NCBI RefSeq assembly: GCF_000764305.2
Contig: NW_025939632.1
Coordinates: forward strand, 151,311 to 215,310
DNA: 64,000 nt
Source of the DNA: Hyalella azteca
Taxonomy: Eukaryota > Arthropoda > Malacostraca > Amphipoda > Hyalellidae
Direction: 5' to 3'
Shown here: piece after piece, positions 36,633-49,300 of the stretch
How the letters are laid out: each line of letters opens with the position of its first letter
How positions within the stretch are numbered: position 1 is the first letter of the stretch
Made by a program: the position numbers and the translations under genes
The notes under the pieces: model-generated
The model's database searches: none
The model's input: the letters and a program-made list of their open reading frames with translations, nothing else
Told to the model about the DNA's origin: nothing

Positions 36633-37104
36633 TACTTGATGCATAAGAAATAGCGGCCTCATGCATACATCAGAGTATAGCGGACATCCCGCTATCATCG
36701 ACAAGGGGACATGATATGCACTAGGAGACATACGCGAGACATTGTTCAAATAGCGATGCGCTTTATACTCTTGAATGGGTCACCCTAACCCAGTTTTGAT
36801 CCGGTAAAAGGGCGTATCAGTGCCACATCTGCCTCTTACACGTGCTATGGGTAAGAAAGTGTGTTAATATTTTGATAGTATCCCTAATAATTTTTTGAGT
36901 GCAGCGACATGTTCTGGATACTGGATCGCGGCGATGCGGAACGCGGACGTCGCGTCTAAATATTTCAGTTCCCCACGAGAACCTTGCGTGTTGCGAGTTT
37001 CGGAAGGCGAACGTGGAACAATGGCAGTTTCTGTTCCTATTAATTAATAAACATGAACAGTTCAGTGATTAGGTGTAATTATACTCTTAATGGAGCACGC
37101 GATG

Positions 37105-37260
37105 CAATGAATTTGGTAGAAGAATGCAAGTGCCTGGGCATAACAGTCGGGCACCACGCACGTTCCTGTCAAGCGATCTGACTAATGTGGCTTTTTTGTC
37201 AGAGATTTTCTTAAGAAATTTATTGTATGAATGCTTGTTGAAATTCATGGAGAGTTGCGA
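37105..37260. repeat. Dispersed repeat, copy 2
   Basis: The diverged partner of 1325-1480 (GCAAGTGCCTGGGCATAACA, CACCACGCAC). No intact coding frame. Confidence 0.4.
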
Positions 37261-38057
37261 TGTTGGGTGAAGCATTTGAATTTGCATCAACATGTTATTG
37301 AGTTCAATTAAGTTAGGTTATAATGCTTCCAAAAAATCCCAATTATTTTGGTTCAAGTGAAAAAATAGAAATTAACGCTATCAGAAATTGAAGCTAGAAA
37401 GTTGAAATATTTCTTATATCCGTGATAAATAGTGCCGTACCATTTCGTGAGGGTCACTATGAATATTCTATCTTCCTTGAATATCTTTGATGATGTTGTC
37501 CGATAATGACCTGAAAAATTGTAACTTTATTAATTAAACACAGATACTGAGAAATAGCCGCGGACGAGTATGTTTAGATATTATGGAAGCGGTCTATAAA
37601 GTCATTCACTTTGAAATTAATAATTCTATGCATGTGTATGTATATACTGAGGCACTATAGATATCCTTACATATGAATGAATACGTAATAATGTATTCAT
37701 TTGAATTAATAGTTATTTTTAGTGATACTTTCAACACAAAGAACGAATGGAATCCCGTGGAAGATGTCACGAAACAGGTACAATGTTTACCCGCTCCCTA
37801 CATCAGTTGACTGACGCATGGCGGCCTTCACACTGTAAATAGCACACAGAGACAACGCATACGCAATACAAAGAAAATACAGAGACAACACAGTACTAAA
37901 ACAATCCTCACACATTACTCAGGACTTGACTCATAAACTTGACTCACAAACAGATCAATTCCATCCAAGGGTCAGGAAAAGAAAGTCAACGTTCCATGGC
38001 AATAAGTTTAACGTATGATTGATGCTGTTAAAATTATCATAGACTACCTAATATATG

Positions 38058-38655
38058 AGAATAGGACTCAAGTGACCGGTGAGTGGACTTCGATGCAAGT
38101 CTTCTGGTATGCACTGGAAGAGATGGGGCTGGCTCCGGTGACAGTGGACTTTAAAGCCTGGAAGTTTATTGGTCATGAGAATAGGACTTAAGTGACCGGT
38201 GAGTGGACTTCGATGCAAGTCTTCTGGTATGCACTGGAAGGGATGGGGCTGACTCCGGTGACAGTGGACTTCAAAGCCTGGAAGTTTATTGGCCATGAGA
38301 ACAGGACTCAAGTGACCGGTGAGTGGACTTCGATGCAAGTCTTCTGGTATGCACTGTAAGGAGTGGGGCTGACTCCGGTGACAATGGACTTCAAAGCCTG
38401 GAAGTTTATTGGTCACGTGACTTGGACTTAAGTGACTGGTGAGTGGACTTCGATGTAAGTCTTCTCATATGCACTGGAAGGAGTGGGGCTGACAATGGAC
38501 TTCAAAGCCTGGAAGTTTATTGGTCATGAGAATAGGACTTAAGTGACTGGTGAGTGGACTTCGATGCAAGTCTTCTGGTATGCATTGGAAGAGATGGGGC
38601 TGACTCCAGTGACAATGGACTTCAAGGCCTGGAAGTTTATTGGTCACGTGACTTT
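38058..38655. repeat. 120-bp minisatellite, 5 units
   Basis: The unit contains GAGTGGACTTCGATGCAAGT, CTGACTCCGGTGACAGTGGA and GGAAGTTTATTGGTCATGAG. Long minus-strand frames through it reflect a unit divisible by 3. Confidence 0.9.
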
Positions 38656-38789
38656 ATGCTTTGTGGACGCTTGGTGTTGGATTATTACACAGCAATAGAA
38701 ATAGTGCTGAGCTTCTGTAATGGGCTAAACATATAGTGGTCTAATGGGCTGAAATATACAGATCATAATGACTTGAGCCATTTTGGCAA

Positions 38790-39260
38790 TAACGAGCAGG
38801 TAAATCTCCTATAATGAGCTGGTACAGCTCCTATAATGAGCCGGTATAGCACATGCAATGAGCCAGTATAGCACCATAGTGAGCTGGAGTAGTAGCTCCT
38901 ATAATGAGGCGGTATAGCATTATAATGAGCTGGTTTAGCCCTGTAGTGCGCCATGGTATATTGCCAATAATGAGTGTCCTTGTGACCGAGGTGCCTCTAT
39001 AATGAGCCATAGATCCCTTGTGAATTAAGTCACTAAAAGTTCATGAATCGGCAACAGACCATGGGCATACTGTATTTCTTCAGTGCTGACACTTTCATTC
39101 TATTCTATGATATTCTATTGTATAGTGCCCATAACGAGGGCCCTTGTAACCGCGGTGCCTCTAATGATCCATGATATTGTGCCAATAATGAGTGCCTTTG
39201 TTATCAAGGTGCCTCTAATGAGCCATGATATAGTGCCAATAATGGCACCTTGCTGCTAAG
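38790..39260. repeat. Irregular short repeats with inserted LINE tail
   Basis: ATAATGAGCTGGTATAGC-like units, then TAGTGCCAATAATGAG-like units, recur irregularly. A LINE 3' fragment interrupts them at 39008-39121. Confidence 0.6.
39008..39121 (+). mobile_element. LINE 3'-tail fragment, copy 4
   Basis: TGAATTAAGTCACTAAAAGT, CGGCAACAGACCATGGGC and a (TTCTA)-like tail match the end of the LINE copies at 8.7, 18.8 and 32.0 kb. Confidence 0.6.
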
Positions 39261-39312
39261 ACGCCTCTAATGATCCATGGTATAGTGTGCCTGTAAGGCT
39301 GTTATCCGCTCT

Positions 39313-39625
39313 ACAGTAATAGGCCTACAGAGTTGCTGCAAGACCAGCACCCGTCACCAGCTCGTAGGCCTACAGAGTTGCTGCAAGACCAGCACCCGTC
39401 ACCAGCTCGTAGACCTACAGAGTTGCTGCAAGACCAGCACCCGTCACCAGCTCGTAGGCCTACAGAGTTACTGCAAGACCAGTACCCGTTACCAGCTCGT
39501 AGGTCTACAGAGTTACTGCAAGACCAGACCCCGTTACCAGCTCGTAGGTCTACAGAGTTACTGCAAGACCAGACCCCGTTACCAGCTCGTAGGCCTACAG
39601 AGTTACTGCAAGACCAGCATCCGCA
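39313..39625. repeat. 45-bp minisatellite, 7 units
   Basis: The unit contains CTACAGAGTTGCTGCAAGAC and CAGCACCCGTCACCAGCTCG. It keeps a 15-residue repeat frame open, with no gene signals. Confidence 0.9.
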
Positions 39626-40276
39626 AGACTAGCCAGACTAGCACGGTTTTATTACGGTGATCGGGCCTATCTTTATTATTCACACGAGTTATTATCATAT
39701 AAATCACATCTGGAGCACAATCTACTGTAATCGGTTCTGTCCTATTAGAAGGAACCAAAAAATCCGGTTCGTCCTCCCGATGATGTAATGAGCTAGAATC
39801 TGAAAGCAATTCCAAACCACGAAAAAATTGCCGAATATCGAAGTGTAAAAGACGAAAATTGATGGCCGTGGGCAGAAAATTTCATCTTTTCATATCAATT
39901 GTGGTCAAAAAAATTGAATAACCTTTGCTGCAGAATAAAAAAAGACCTTTAGGAACCTTCTGTGCTGTCCAGAGCTGAGATAATGAGAAGAGAAAGGACC
40001 GAAGAAGTTATTTCAAGGTGATAATGAAATGAATTGAATCACTTTAAAATATTAAAGTAAGTAATACCGTTAATGTCCAGCTCTGTCAATAATTAAAGGT
40101 CTACTTCTTTTATTCGAAGGTTGAAATTTGTTCATGGAAACCATAGACATTTCAGAGAACGCCTCAAAATCTTTTTCATAATTAAATAAATAAATAATTT
40201 CATAACAAATGTTTGAGCAAATTTTCCAACAACCTTGTGAGAAAACTGTTTTTTTTTGCATTGAACTTACGTATAT

Positions 40277-40500
40277 TACCCTCGTATTATCTTGTGTATC
40301 CCACCCTCGTATTATCTTGTGTATCCCGCCCTCGTATTATCTTGTGTATCCTGCCCTCGTATTATCTTGTGTATCCTGCCCTCGTATTATCTTGTGTATC
40401 CTACCCTCGTATTATCTTGTGTATCCTGCCCTCGTATTATCTTGTGTATCCCGCCCTCGTATTATCATGTGTATCTCGCCCTTGTATTATTCTGTATATC
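40277..40500. repeat. 25-bp minisatellite, about 9 units
   Basis: The unit is built on CCCTCGTATTATCTTGTGTA. All three plus frames stay open, which is typical of a stop-free unit whose length is not a multiple of 3. Confidence 0.9.
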
Positions 40501-41054
40501 CTCTCGATTTCATTTATCTCCAGTACAAATCACTATTCTTCACATTAAATAATTTAATCTATAAATATTGATGTTAATGTTATAAATGTTATCAATACCA
40601 ATCTTAACCACAGATTTACTAACTTACATACGAACCATTGTTTTTAAACTTCAAAATGATAGTTTTCCCATATCATCGAATTATCACTAAAATAATCACA
40701 ATTACGCCTGGATTAAGATTTGAAAGTTTAAATGATGATATCATTACGTCATGTAATCAGAAGGCAGTCCATCTGACATCTCGCGCTTAATTAAGATCTC
40801 GTATGATATTCATAAGGGCGCGTCATGGCCGACCAAGTCCTTTCCATGGCGTTAATTGGATTGTGATTTTTACGCTTCTTGCCCAATCCAGGGGCTCCCT
40901 CAGCCACGGGAGTTTTTTCGTGTTGTTTTGTCATATACGAAATTCGCAAATTTCGTATTATTTTGCAAATCATGGAGACGAAGGATGATTGGCGGTTGAA
41001 CCCGCTGGTGTTTGCAACATATAAATATTATGAGGCAGGGTGATGCAGTAGATG

Positions 41055-41390
41055 TGTTTGATTGGCTAGCAGAGTGATTGGCTAGTAGAGTGTTTGGCTA
41101 GTAGAGTGATTGGCTAGCAGAGTGATTAGCTAGCAGGATGATTGGCTAGCAGGGTGTTTGACTAGTAGTGTGATTGGCTAGTAGAGTGTTTGGCTAATAT
41201 AGGGTGGTTGGCTAGCAGGATGATTGGCTAGCAGTGTAAGTGGCTAGTAGAGTGATTGGCTTACAGAGTGATTAACTATAGCAGGTTGATTGGCTATATC
41301 AGAGTGATTGGCTAGCAGGTTGATTGGCTAGCAGAGTTATTGGCTAGCAGGGTGATTGGCTAGCAGGTTGATTGGCTAGCAGAGTGATTG
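41055..41390. repeat. ~16-17-bp minisatellite, about 20 units
   Basis: Degenerate GATTGGCTAGCAGAGT units (GTAG, GCAG, ATAT variants). Confidence 0.85.
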
Positions 41391-41492
41391 GCATCGATAT
41401 TCCTTGCACTGGCGCGCTCAAAGCCTAAGGACGCGCAATGAATTACAAGAACTCTACTGTGACATTCAACGCCTGATGTAACTTCCATTCCT

Positions 41493-41638
41493 GGGCCTAT
41501 ACTTTAAAAAAAGTCAAGACATCGTAAGTTCATCAGCCAATCATTGACGGCCTTTCAAGCAAAATCCACCAATCATAGACGAGAAAATGGAGCGTAAGTA
41601 CTTACGTTCACTTAGCGAGTTTTGAAGGTATAGGCCCG
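41493..41638. mobile_element. MITE family 1, copy e (intact ends)
   Basis: GGGCCTATACTTTAAAAAAA and GTTTTGAAGGTATAGGCCC form the terminal inverted repeats. The element is 146 bp and has the typical interior. Confidence 0.75.
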
Positions 41639-42270
41639 GGAGTAATAAAAATATCATATGGGGCATGGATATTGATTCTAATAAGTAGGTTGGTATCGTG
41701 TTAGAGTGGCAGCACCGTGGCTCGGGCAATAAAGTGTCATTTTTCATCTTTAAATTGCGTCACATCAATGATAAATGTTTATGACTACGTATATAAAACG
41801 GTTTTATTAAGCCTAATATTGCATCGATAATTTTAATTGCAACATCGCATTTCACTCAAGTTTAATAAATTTCATAATTCGTTCATATTCCTGCACGCAT
41901 TATTTCGCAAGTTGTAATAAAATAATGGGAAAAAGTTTTGTGAATAAGGGTTTGGAGCCCTCACTCTCAACAAACTTTTCCAATGAAATGACATTCAGAA
42001 GCGCATTCCCCCACCAGACTGTATGGCGTACATTAGTACTAAATACAGAGCAGAACTTACGTCCGTAATAATGCCTACTTTCCCCGCCAGACGCGTTGCT
42101 CTTCAGTTTATCTCTGCCTCGAAGTTACGTAAAATTTGGCTCAGCAATTATGAGGATAAGAAGCCTTGAGCCGCTAGGCCTAGCGAGCCGACGTTTCTCA
42201 TGGAACTTCGCGTTGGGGGAAACCCGCGGCAGTCGGACGCATGGGTGTTATTTTTTGATAAATATTACTT

Positions 42271-42556
42271 TTTAGCGCATTTTCTCATTTATGGAAAAAA
42301 GGCGCTATTGTGCTCGTCATGTCCGTCCGTCCGTCCGTCCGTCTGTCCGTCTGTCCGTCTGTCCGCCTGCCCGTCTGTCCGTCTGTTCGTATGTCCGTCT
42401 GTCCGACGTCTGTCCGTCTGTCCGTCTGTCCGTCTGTCCGTCTGTCCGTCTGTCCGTCCGTCTGTCCGTCCGTCTGTCCATCCGTGACTTCATGTTTTCG
42501 TCGACGAGAAATGCGCTCTCTGTCACTCACTGCACTGAGTACTGAGTTATATTTTT
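42271..42556 (+). mobile_element. Dispersed element with expanded (TCTG/TCCG)n, copy 2
   Basis: The same frame as at 26292-26470: TTTAGCGCATTTTCTC, then TGGAAAAAAGGCGCTATTGT. A (TCCG/TCTG) tract of about 165 bp (42318-42485) follows, then GAGAAATGCGCTCTCTGTCA and the palindromic end. The tract is open in several frames on both strands. Confidence 0.7.
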
Positions 42557-42790
42557 ACCAATATTATTCACCCATAGCTGGGGTGATACTAATATTACTC
42601 ACCCATAGCTGGGGGTGATAGTAATATTCCTCACCCATAGCTAGGGTGATACTAATATTACTCACTCGTAGCTTGAGTGATACTAATATTATTCACCCAA
42701 AGCTGGAGGTTATACTAATATTACTGACCCATAACTGGGATTGATACTAATATTACCCATCCATAGCTGGGGTGATACTAACATTGTTCA
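42557..42790. repeat. ~32-bp minisatellite, about 7 units
   Basis: The unit is ATTACTCACCCATAGCTGGG followed by TGATACTAAT. It starts exactly where the preceding dispersed element ends. Confidence 0.85.
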
Positions 42791-43029
42791 TCCGTCCGTG
42801 AATAAGATACATTTATTACTCAAGACAACTAAGCAAGATTCTTACGTTCATAGGTGTTCGTTAGTTCACCTCCTATACAGAAAAAAATATTTTGAAGAGA
42901 AATATCCCATGTCAATTTTACCTCTTAAATGACCATAGACAGCGAATCTTTATCTCACTAACACTCAGAGTTTCAATTCCCTTAATAATATTATCAGAGT
43001 CCCTCATTATGTCCCATTGTCCCAGAGTC

Positions 43030-43550
43030 CCAGCAAACGATGACCATCAAAAGGAAGGTAATCAGCGTTACCATTACCAACAAATATGGCCATCTTAAGG
43101 GAGGTAATCAGCGTTACCATTACCAACAAATCACCCCAGCTATTGGCCATCTTAAGGAAGGTAATCAGCGTTACCATTACCAACAAATGAAGGCCATCAT
43201 CATTGTTCAGCGCTACCATTACCAACAAACGATGACCATCTTAAGGACGGTAATCAGCTTTACCATTACCAACAAATGATGGCCATTATAAAGAAGGTAA
43301 TCAGCGTTACCATTACCAACAAATGATGACCATCTTAAAACAGGTAATCAGCGTTACCATTACCAACAAATATGGCCATCTTAAGGAAGGTAATCAGCGA
43401 TACCATTACCAATAAACGATGACCATCTTAAGGAAGGTAATCAGCGATACTATTACCAACAAATGATGGCCACCATCATTGTTCAGCGCTACCATTGCCA
43501 ACAAATGATGACCATCTTAAAACAGGTAATCAGCGTTACCATTACCAACG
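43030..43550. repeat. ~47-bp minisatellite, about 11 units
   Basis: The unit contains GGTAATCAGCGTTACCATTA, CCAACAAATGATGGCC and ATCTTAAGGAA. Internal deletions are seen in units near 43200 and 43475. Confidence 0.9.
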
Positions 43551-43632
43551 CTAGCACCTCGCATCACGCGTCTGCACTGTGATCTGCTTAGGCCTCTTCA
43601 AGGCTCACTGCTCACTCCAGCTCTAATGTCTT

Positions 43633-43722
43633 CAGGTTCCAGTTGAGTTAGCCCTTAACTGGGCCACATGCTAACGCCAGGTTCCAGTTGAGTTAGCCCT
43701 TAAACTGGGCCACATGCTAAGA
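43633..43722. repeat. 45-bp duplication
   Basis: CAGGTTCCAGTTGAGTTAGC and the following CCTTAACTGGGCCACATGCT occur twice. Confidence 0.8.
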
Positions 43723-43724
43723 GG

Positions 43725-45280
43725 ATTGTCGAGTTATTACAGCGCTACTGATAAATCAATGCCTTGTTAGTATAAATTTTATTCGCTTTGAAAAAATGGT
43801 CTCTTTGTATAATGCTATTCCTACGGAAATGGAGAATTGGATCTGTCACACTGACAAATTTCTGCTCTGTTGCAACTTCAAATTACAATGAGATTCAGGA
43901 ACGAATTGTAAATTGCTGTTTTCTTAACAAGGAAGGTACTTACTCGATGCCCATTACTCGATTTTGATTCGCACTGGTAATGAGGCAAAAGATAGTTATA
44001 TGAAAATGTGTGAATATAAGTGTTTTGCAGTAGGCTCTAAGAATATATTATTTAAATGCATACGGGGATATAGATTCATGTAGATTTCTATCAGACCACA
44101 GAAAGTTTACCATTTTGCAGTCTTCTTCCTAGGAGTTATAGAATGTTGATATAACGTAGATTCCGAGCTGACATCAATGCAATGTTAATCAACGAAAAGA
44201 CAATACAAAATCGACATTTGAGGAGTGACCAACATAGCGTTAGATTCGTGTCGATTTTCGATTGTTGCATGTTGCGGTGGAAATTTCCAATATATCCGAC
44301 TCTGAAAATTCGACCAAAATAAAGTATAAAGGACAAAATTTCAATTTACTGGTGTCATGTATGAAAATCAGGTCCTTTAATAAATTATTTTGTAGTTCAA
44401 CGAACTTTCAACGACATTTTTACATTGAATTTCAGCCTCAAATACCACGTGAAAGGTATTTACTTAATCTGAACTTTAAACTGCTAACAATTAAATAGTT
44501 GCTATAAGAAGAAGTTAGTCATTAGGATAACTCGACAATATAACTGAAAATTTTCATTCAAATGGGTAAAAAATGTAGTTAAGGACCTTTCTTTGGTGAC
44601 ATATGTTGTTCATGTTCTAGGATAGCAAAAAGGAAGATAAGAATATTACTTTATCTCGCTTTCTAGGCTTCTTTCGAACCGTGTTCCTCATAAGTTTTAC
44701 TGTCAAATTAAACATGAGTCACTAAACAGCGTTTCCAGCTCAAACGTGAATACATCCGGGACATGAACGATAATTAATTACTTCTAATGAACGAGCATGA
44801 TAATTGAGCCTATAATTGGCAGGAATTTGAGACATTTACCAGACGCATCCATGCACCTGTTCCTTGCAGTGCACTATTAAATTAAATAGTGCATCTACAG
44901 TACAGTACATAAATTGCAGCTAATACCCCTTACAGCGGTTAATATGAATTATAAGTTGGCGGTACGGCGGTTATCACACCTTGTACAACGATCATCAGTT
45001 CCTCCTATCAGTTCCTATTTTTTAATTCAATTTCAACCTCATTCCAACGTTAAGTTGAGAACGCTGCCTCAGAGTTGAATTTCGGCTGCAAAAACCCCGT
45101 TCATTGCATATCTCCTTGGCCTAAGCATGACATTCGCTTATTAGATATTTGTCACTCCCAAAAGTTTGTTATTATAATCAGTTGTTTTCATCAGTCAATG
45201 TTCAATAACGACTGAACAACTGATCAATAACAGTCAATGTTCAATAACAATGTCAATGTTTTCATCGAACTAGAACTCGC
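43725..45280. other. No gene seen
   Basis: AT-rich sequence with short chance frames only. I found no splice-linked exons, RNA genes or arrays. Confidence 0.4.
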
Positions 45281-45286
45281 AAAATT

Positions 45287-45470
45287 TAGTTAGAGATGCC
45301 CTGGTGGCATATGATCCTAAACATTGTAGAATATGCCACGAACTAATTAGTTAGAGATGCCCTGCTGGCATAGGGTCCTAAATATTGTAGGATATGCCAT
45401 AAACTAATTAGTTAGAGATGCCCTGGTGGCATAGGGTCCTAAATATTGTAGGTTATGCCATAAACTTATA
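45287..45470. repeat. 61-bp tandem repeat, 3 units
   Basis: The unit contains TTAGTTAGAGATGCCCTGGT, GGCATAGGGTCCTAAA and TTGTAGGATATGCCA. Confidence 0.85.
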
Positions 45471-46023
45471 AGAATCTTGACCGGCAGGTATTTGTGCACC
45501 ACATCGCTGTACACGACCTGCTAAGAGGTACAATTATTGATATATTGACATGATGGTCTTTTTAAACAATCATACTAATTTTAATGATGTAAAAAAGAAT
45601 TTAAATAAATCATATCTTTAAAATTTAGTCTCAAAAGGGGTTTTTGCTGAAGAATTTTTGTTGTAAAGAGCTAATTTTAATAAATTTTTTATTATTTACG
45701 CCCGCGAACAACGTGTCCTCGTTGGCTAAGGCGTATGACGCACGCAGAGGAGGAAGTCGGGGGGCCTGGTTGAAGTTTGTTACAGCAGAGAGTTGAGGTT
45801 AGTGAATTAATTTGGTCCTAAATAGCATAGCTACAATTTCCATTTTGTACTAGCATTAAGCATGATTCTGACGTCCAGAACGGAGATGGTTTATGGTTTC
45901 AACATTGATTCAGCCAGAGAATACGCACCCGCCATTCCGCACCCCGTCAGGTGCGCTCTTGTCAGCAAAGTTCTGTTTCTCTCCCCTGCCAACCGTTCAG
46001 CTTCGGTTGGAGCGCCAGAGTTA

Positions 46024-46135
46024 TGGGGCCCTACAATCATTACTCGCTCACGTACACGGAGCGGTTGATTTCCCGTCTATGGTTGGTGGGTTTAACTTGA
46101 ATGGCCGTCAGTGATTAGTTAACGGACTCTCAAAT
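46024..46135. mobile_element. Diverged MITE family 1 relic
   Basis: GGTTGGTGGGTTTAACTTGA and ATGGCCGTCAGTGATTAG align with GATTGGTGGATTTTGCTTGA and AAGGCCGTCAATGATTGG of the intact copies. The left end GGGGCCCTAC is mutated. It lies about 170 bp upstream of the TATA box of the chitin-binding gene. Confidence 0.4.
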
Positions 46136-46307
46136 TTTTAAACCATTGTTCAACGCCAGTTTACTCTTGTGAGCGTGGTCCTCCTCAGTACCCCTCCGGA
46201 CCAGAACCCCTGACCCCTCTACCAGGCGCCGGATCCGTAGGCTGGAAAACTACGTAAAATTACTCCCGCCTATATGAGCCTACCGTAGACAGGATCAGTG
46301 CCAGGCC

Positions 46308-46340
46308 TATAAATGCAGGCCGTTGGGCAACCGCGTCACT
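46308..46340 (+). promoter_or_regulatory. Core promoter of the chitin-binding gene
   Basis: TATAAA lies at 46308-46313. A TCACTT initiator-like motif is about 28 bases downstream (46336-46341), and the start codon is at 46370. Spacing is ideal for a TATA/Inr promoter and implies a 5' UTR of about 33 bases. Confidence 0.6.
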
Positions 46341-46369
46341 TCCGTGGCACCCACCGCAGCCCCAGCACG

Positions 46370-49300
46370 ATGCTCCAGTTCCTCTGCCTCCTCGGTGAGT
46401 TTGCTCAGCTCCTTCGGTTACCCCATTGGTAAGATTTCCTTCTGCTATCTTATTTTTTATTTACCACAATATTAATGAATTCCAATTCTATTTTCTAAAA
46501 TTTAAAGTTAACACAGCTATTATGAGTATGAACGTCGCTAAAAGATTTATAAATCTTGGATACTAATGAAAAACCATGCATGGCATGAGCTTCTACTAAT
46601 GGGTTATAGATAATTTCATAGTTGGCCGTAGTTATTCGTTCAGCGGCTCTTGGAAAATGAGTGAAAATCGAATAAATATAAAATGCCTGTGCTTGCAGGC
46701 CGGGCCAAGTAATCTTCAGTCAGCTGAGTCAAGTGCTCATATCCCATGCGTCTTTACATTACTGCAACCCGGTTAACATCGTCAAAATATATTAAATTTT
46801 CGATTTATGCGATTGATGTCAGGGTTTCTTGAATTTCAGCTTTTGGTGGACAACAGCAGAGCAACCAATATGAATATTGTTCGATAATTGCAAAACAATA
46901 TTTGTTATAGGATTCCTAGACGAAAAAACACGAAAATCCCCACGTGTGACGCCGAGTCTCTCAATTTATTGATATTGATTATTGATTGCATGATGAATGA
47001 CGTCCTGGTTTTTAGTGAAGTCACGTCGTATCCATTATATATCTCTTCTTACTGTGTCGTACTTTGTTTGATATGGCCGAGGCTTGAGGCTCGTATGTCT
47101 CGTCATAATAAAGTATGCTTTCTTGTATTTTATCATGGTTTTTTGTACTTTAATGTACTACATTAAAAAATAAACTTTATATATAAGTTTTACGAAATTA
47201 CATTTTTAAGCATTGAACCTATGATATTCATTACTATAGTTAAAATAGGATTTTATATTAATTCAATATCATCACCATTAAACCATTGATGATGGATCAT
47301 GTATCACTTGAATTACCAGAAAATCACCTGATGATTTATCATAATTCACTATCATCAACATAAAGCATCAGTAACATAATTTATTAGCGATTTAATAGCG
47401 ATTAATTTAATGCTAGTTAAATTTAATAGCGTAATTCACTAACTAGCATCAGTGCCGTAATTCACTAACGTCAGTGCCCCAATTCACTAACGTCAGTGAC
47501 ATCATTCACTAACGTAAGTGCCGTAATTCACTAACGTAAGTGCCGTAAATCACTAACGTAAGCTAGTGACGTCATTCACTCAACACTAGTTTCCAACATT
47601 TCAACCATTCGTTTCGTTCGTTTCACATCGACGTTTAATGAGCAGAGATTGTCTACAGAAAACGAATAAACGAAAAGTTCTTTGAATAAACAAATTATGA
47701 GTGAAAATAAACAGTTTTAATCGTCATTTTTTGAAGTTGAATGAAAATTTTTTTTAGGGAACGAAATTAACAATATTCCAATAAAATATGAAGGAATTGT
47801 GAAAATTTTCATCTCTCAAAAAAAAAATTCTAAATAAACTATTTCTACGTAATTTATTTGCTTGTCTTTAGCATTCTTGGCTTGCTGATTTACTTTTGAC
47901 ATAAAAAGAGGATAAAAGAAAAGTTCCTCATAAACCTGCAGTGTTGCTGGCCAGTGACGGGCTCGCTGGGGCCCCAGGTCCTTCGGAGACAGAAATCCGG
48001 TCCATGAGGCTCCCCCAGCACGCCAGGGTCCTCATCTCCTCACAAGAGGACTTTGAGTGAGTGTAGTGGTCTTGGTCGTCCCCCTCTCAAATATTTCTAG
48101 TGAGCGTAGTGGCCGTGGAAGAATTTCCCTCGAGGACTTCGAGACAGTTTAGTTGTCATGTTCGTCCCTATCTCGAAGACTTCGAGTGAATGTAGTGGTC
48201 ATTGTCGTCTGTCTCTCGAAGACTTCGAGTAAAATTAGTGGTCATGGTCGTACTTCTCCCGATAACTTCGAGTGAGTGTAGTGGTCATGGTCGTCTCTCT
48301 CTCGAAGACTTCGAGTGAAAGTAGTGGTCATGGTCGTACTTCTCCCGAAGACTTCGAGTGAGTGTAGTGGTCATGGTCGTCTCTCTCTCGAAGACTTCGA
48401 GTGAAAGTAGTGGTCATGGTCGTACTTCTCCCGATAACTTCGAGTGAGTGTAGTGGTCATAGTCGTCCTACTCCAGAAGACTTCGAGAGAATGTAGTGGC
48501 CGTGGTTGTCCCTCTCCCGAAGACTTCGAGTAAGTTTAGTGGTCATGGTCTTACTTTTCCCGAAGACGTCGAATGAGTGTAGTGATCGTGCTTGTCCTTC
48601 TCTCGAAGATTTAGAGTAAGTGTAGTGGTCATGGTCGTCTCTTTCACGAGGAATTCGAGTGAGTGCAGTGGTCATGCTTGTCGCTCCCGCTAAGACTTTA
48701 TGTAATTGTAGTGGTTCTTTAGCGGTAAGTGTAGGGGCGATTCTCGATTCACGAGAATTGCCCCCAATCATTTCATTTTCATTGCTATTAATTTTAAAAT
48801 TGACAATGAGTGATTTTGAGAATAAAAATGATAATTGGGAAAAAATATTTTATCTCGTTAAAACTGATTTTTGCTGCAGTTTTCGTGATGCAACCAATTT
48901 TAATTGTGGCAGTCATCTCACTCCAGCTGTTTTTACGACTATTTTTCGGCATGTACAATGCCTTTTTGAGGCTCACAGCGAATTGATTATGCAGTTTTGT
49001 TTGTTTTGTGATATTGACGTAGTTATGACCAGAACTAAAATTGCATCACATCGCTTGTGTATTAAACATAATCAGACAAACAATGACCAATTCTCCGGCT
49101 TACAGCTGCGCAGGAAAGCTCTTCGGTTTTTACCCCGACACGAAGAGCAATTGCAAGGTGGTCCACATTTGTCACCCCGACCTCTCCATCAGAAGCTTCT
49201 TCTCGGGTAAAATCTTCTCATTATACTGCGCTGGAGACACCGCATTTGATCAGGTCAATATAATAGCTGGATAAAGAATTAAAGTTCTTATAATTTATTA

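Noticed and set aside
38048..38647. Minus-strand frames with LPGFEVHCHRSQPH repeats
   Set aside because: A minisatellite translation; the unit is 120 bp and lacks stops. No promoter or splice context.
39333..39632. 99-codon plus-strand frame with LLQDQHPSPARRPTE repeats
   Set aside because: It is open only because the 45-bp unit is stop-free and divisible by 3. There are no splice, leader or flanking coding signals.
40209..40571. Hydrophobic SYYLVYPALVLSCV repeats that look like membrane helices
   Set aside because: They are a product of the 25-bp array, open in three frames, so the hydrophobicity is a by-product of base composition.
42200..42618. Several overlapping Ser/Val/Pro/Cys or Arg/Thr-rich frames on both strands
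   Set aside because: They are translations of the (TCCG/TCTG)n tract in every frame. No gene character.
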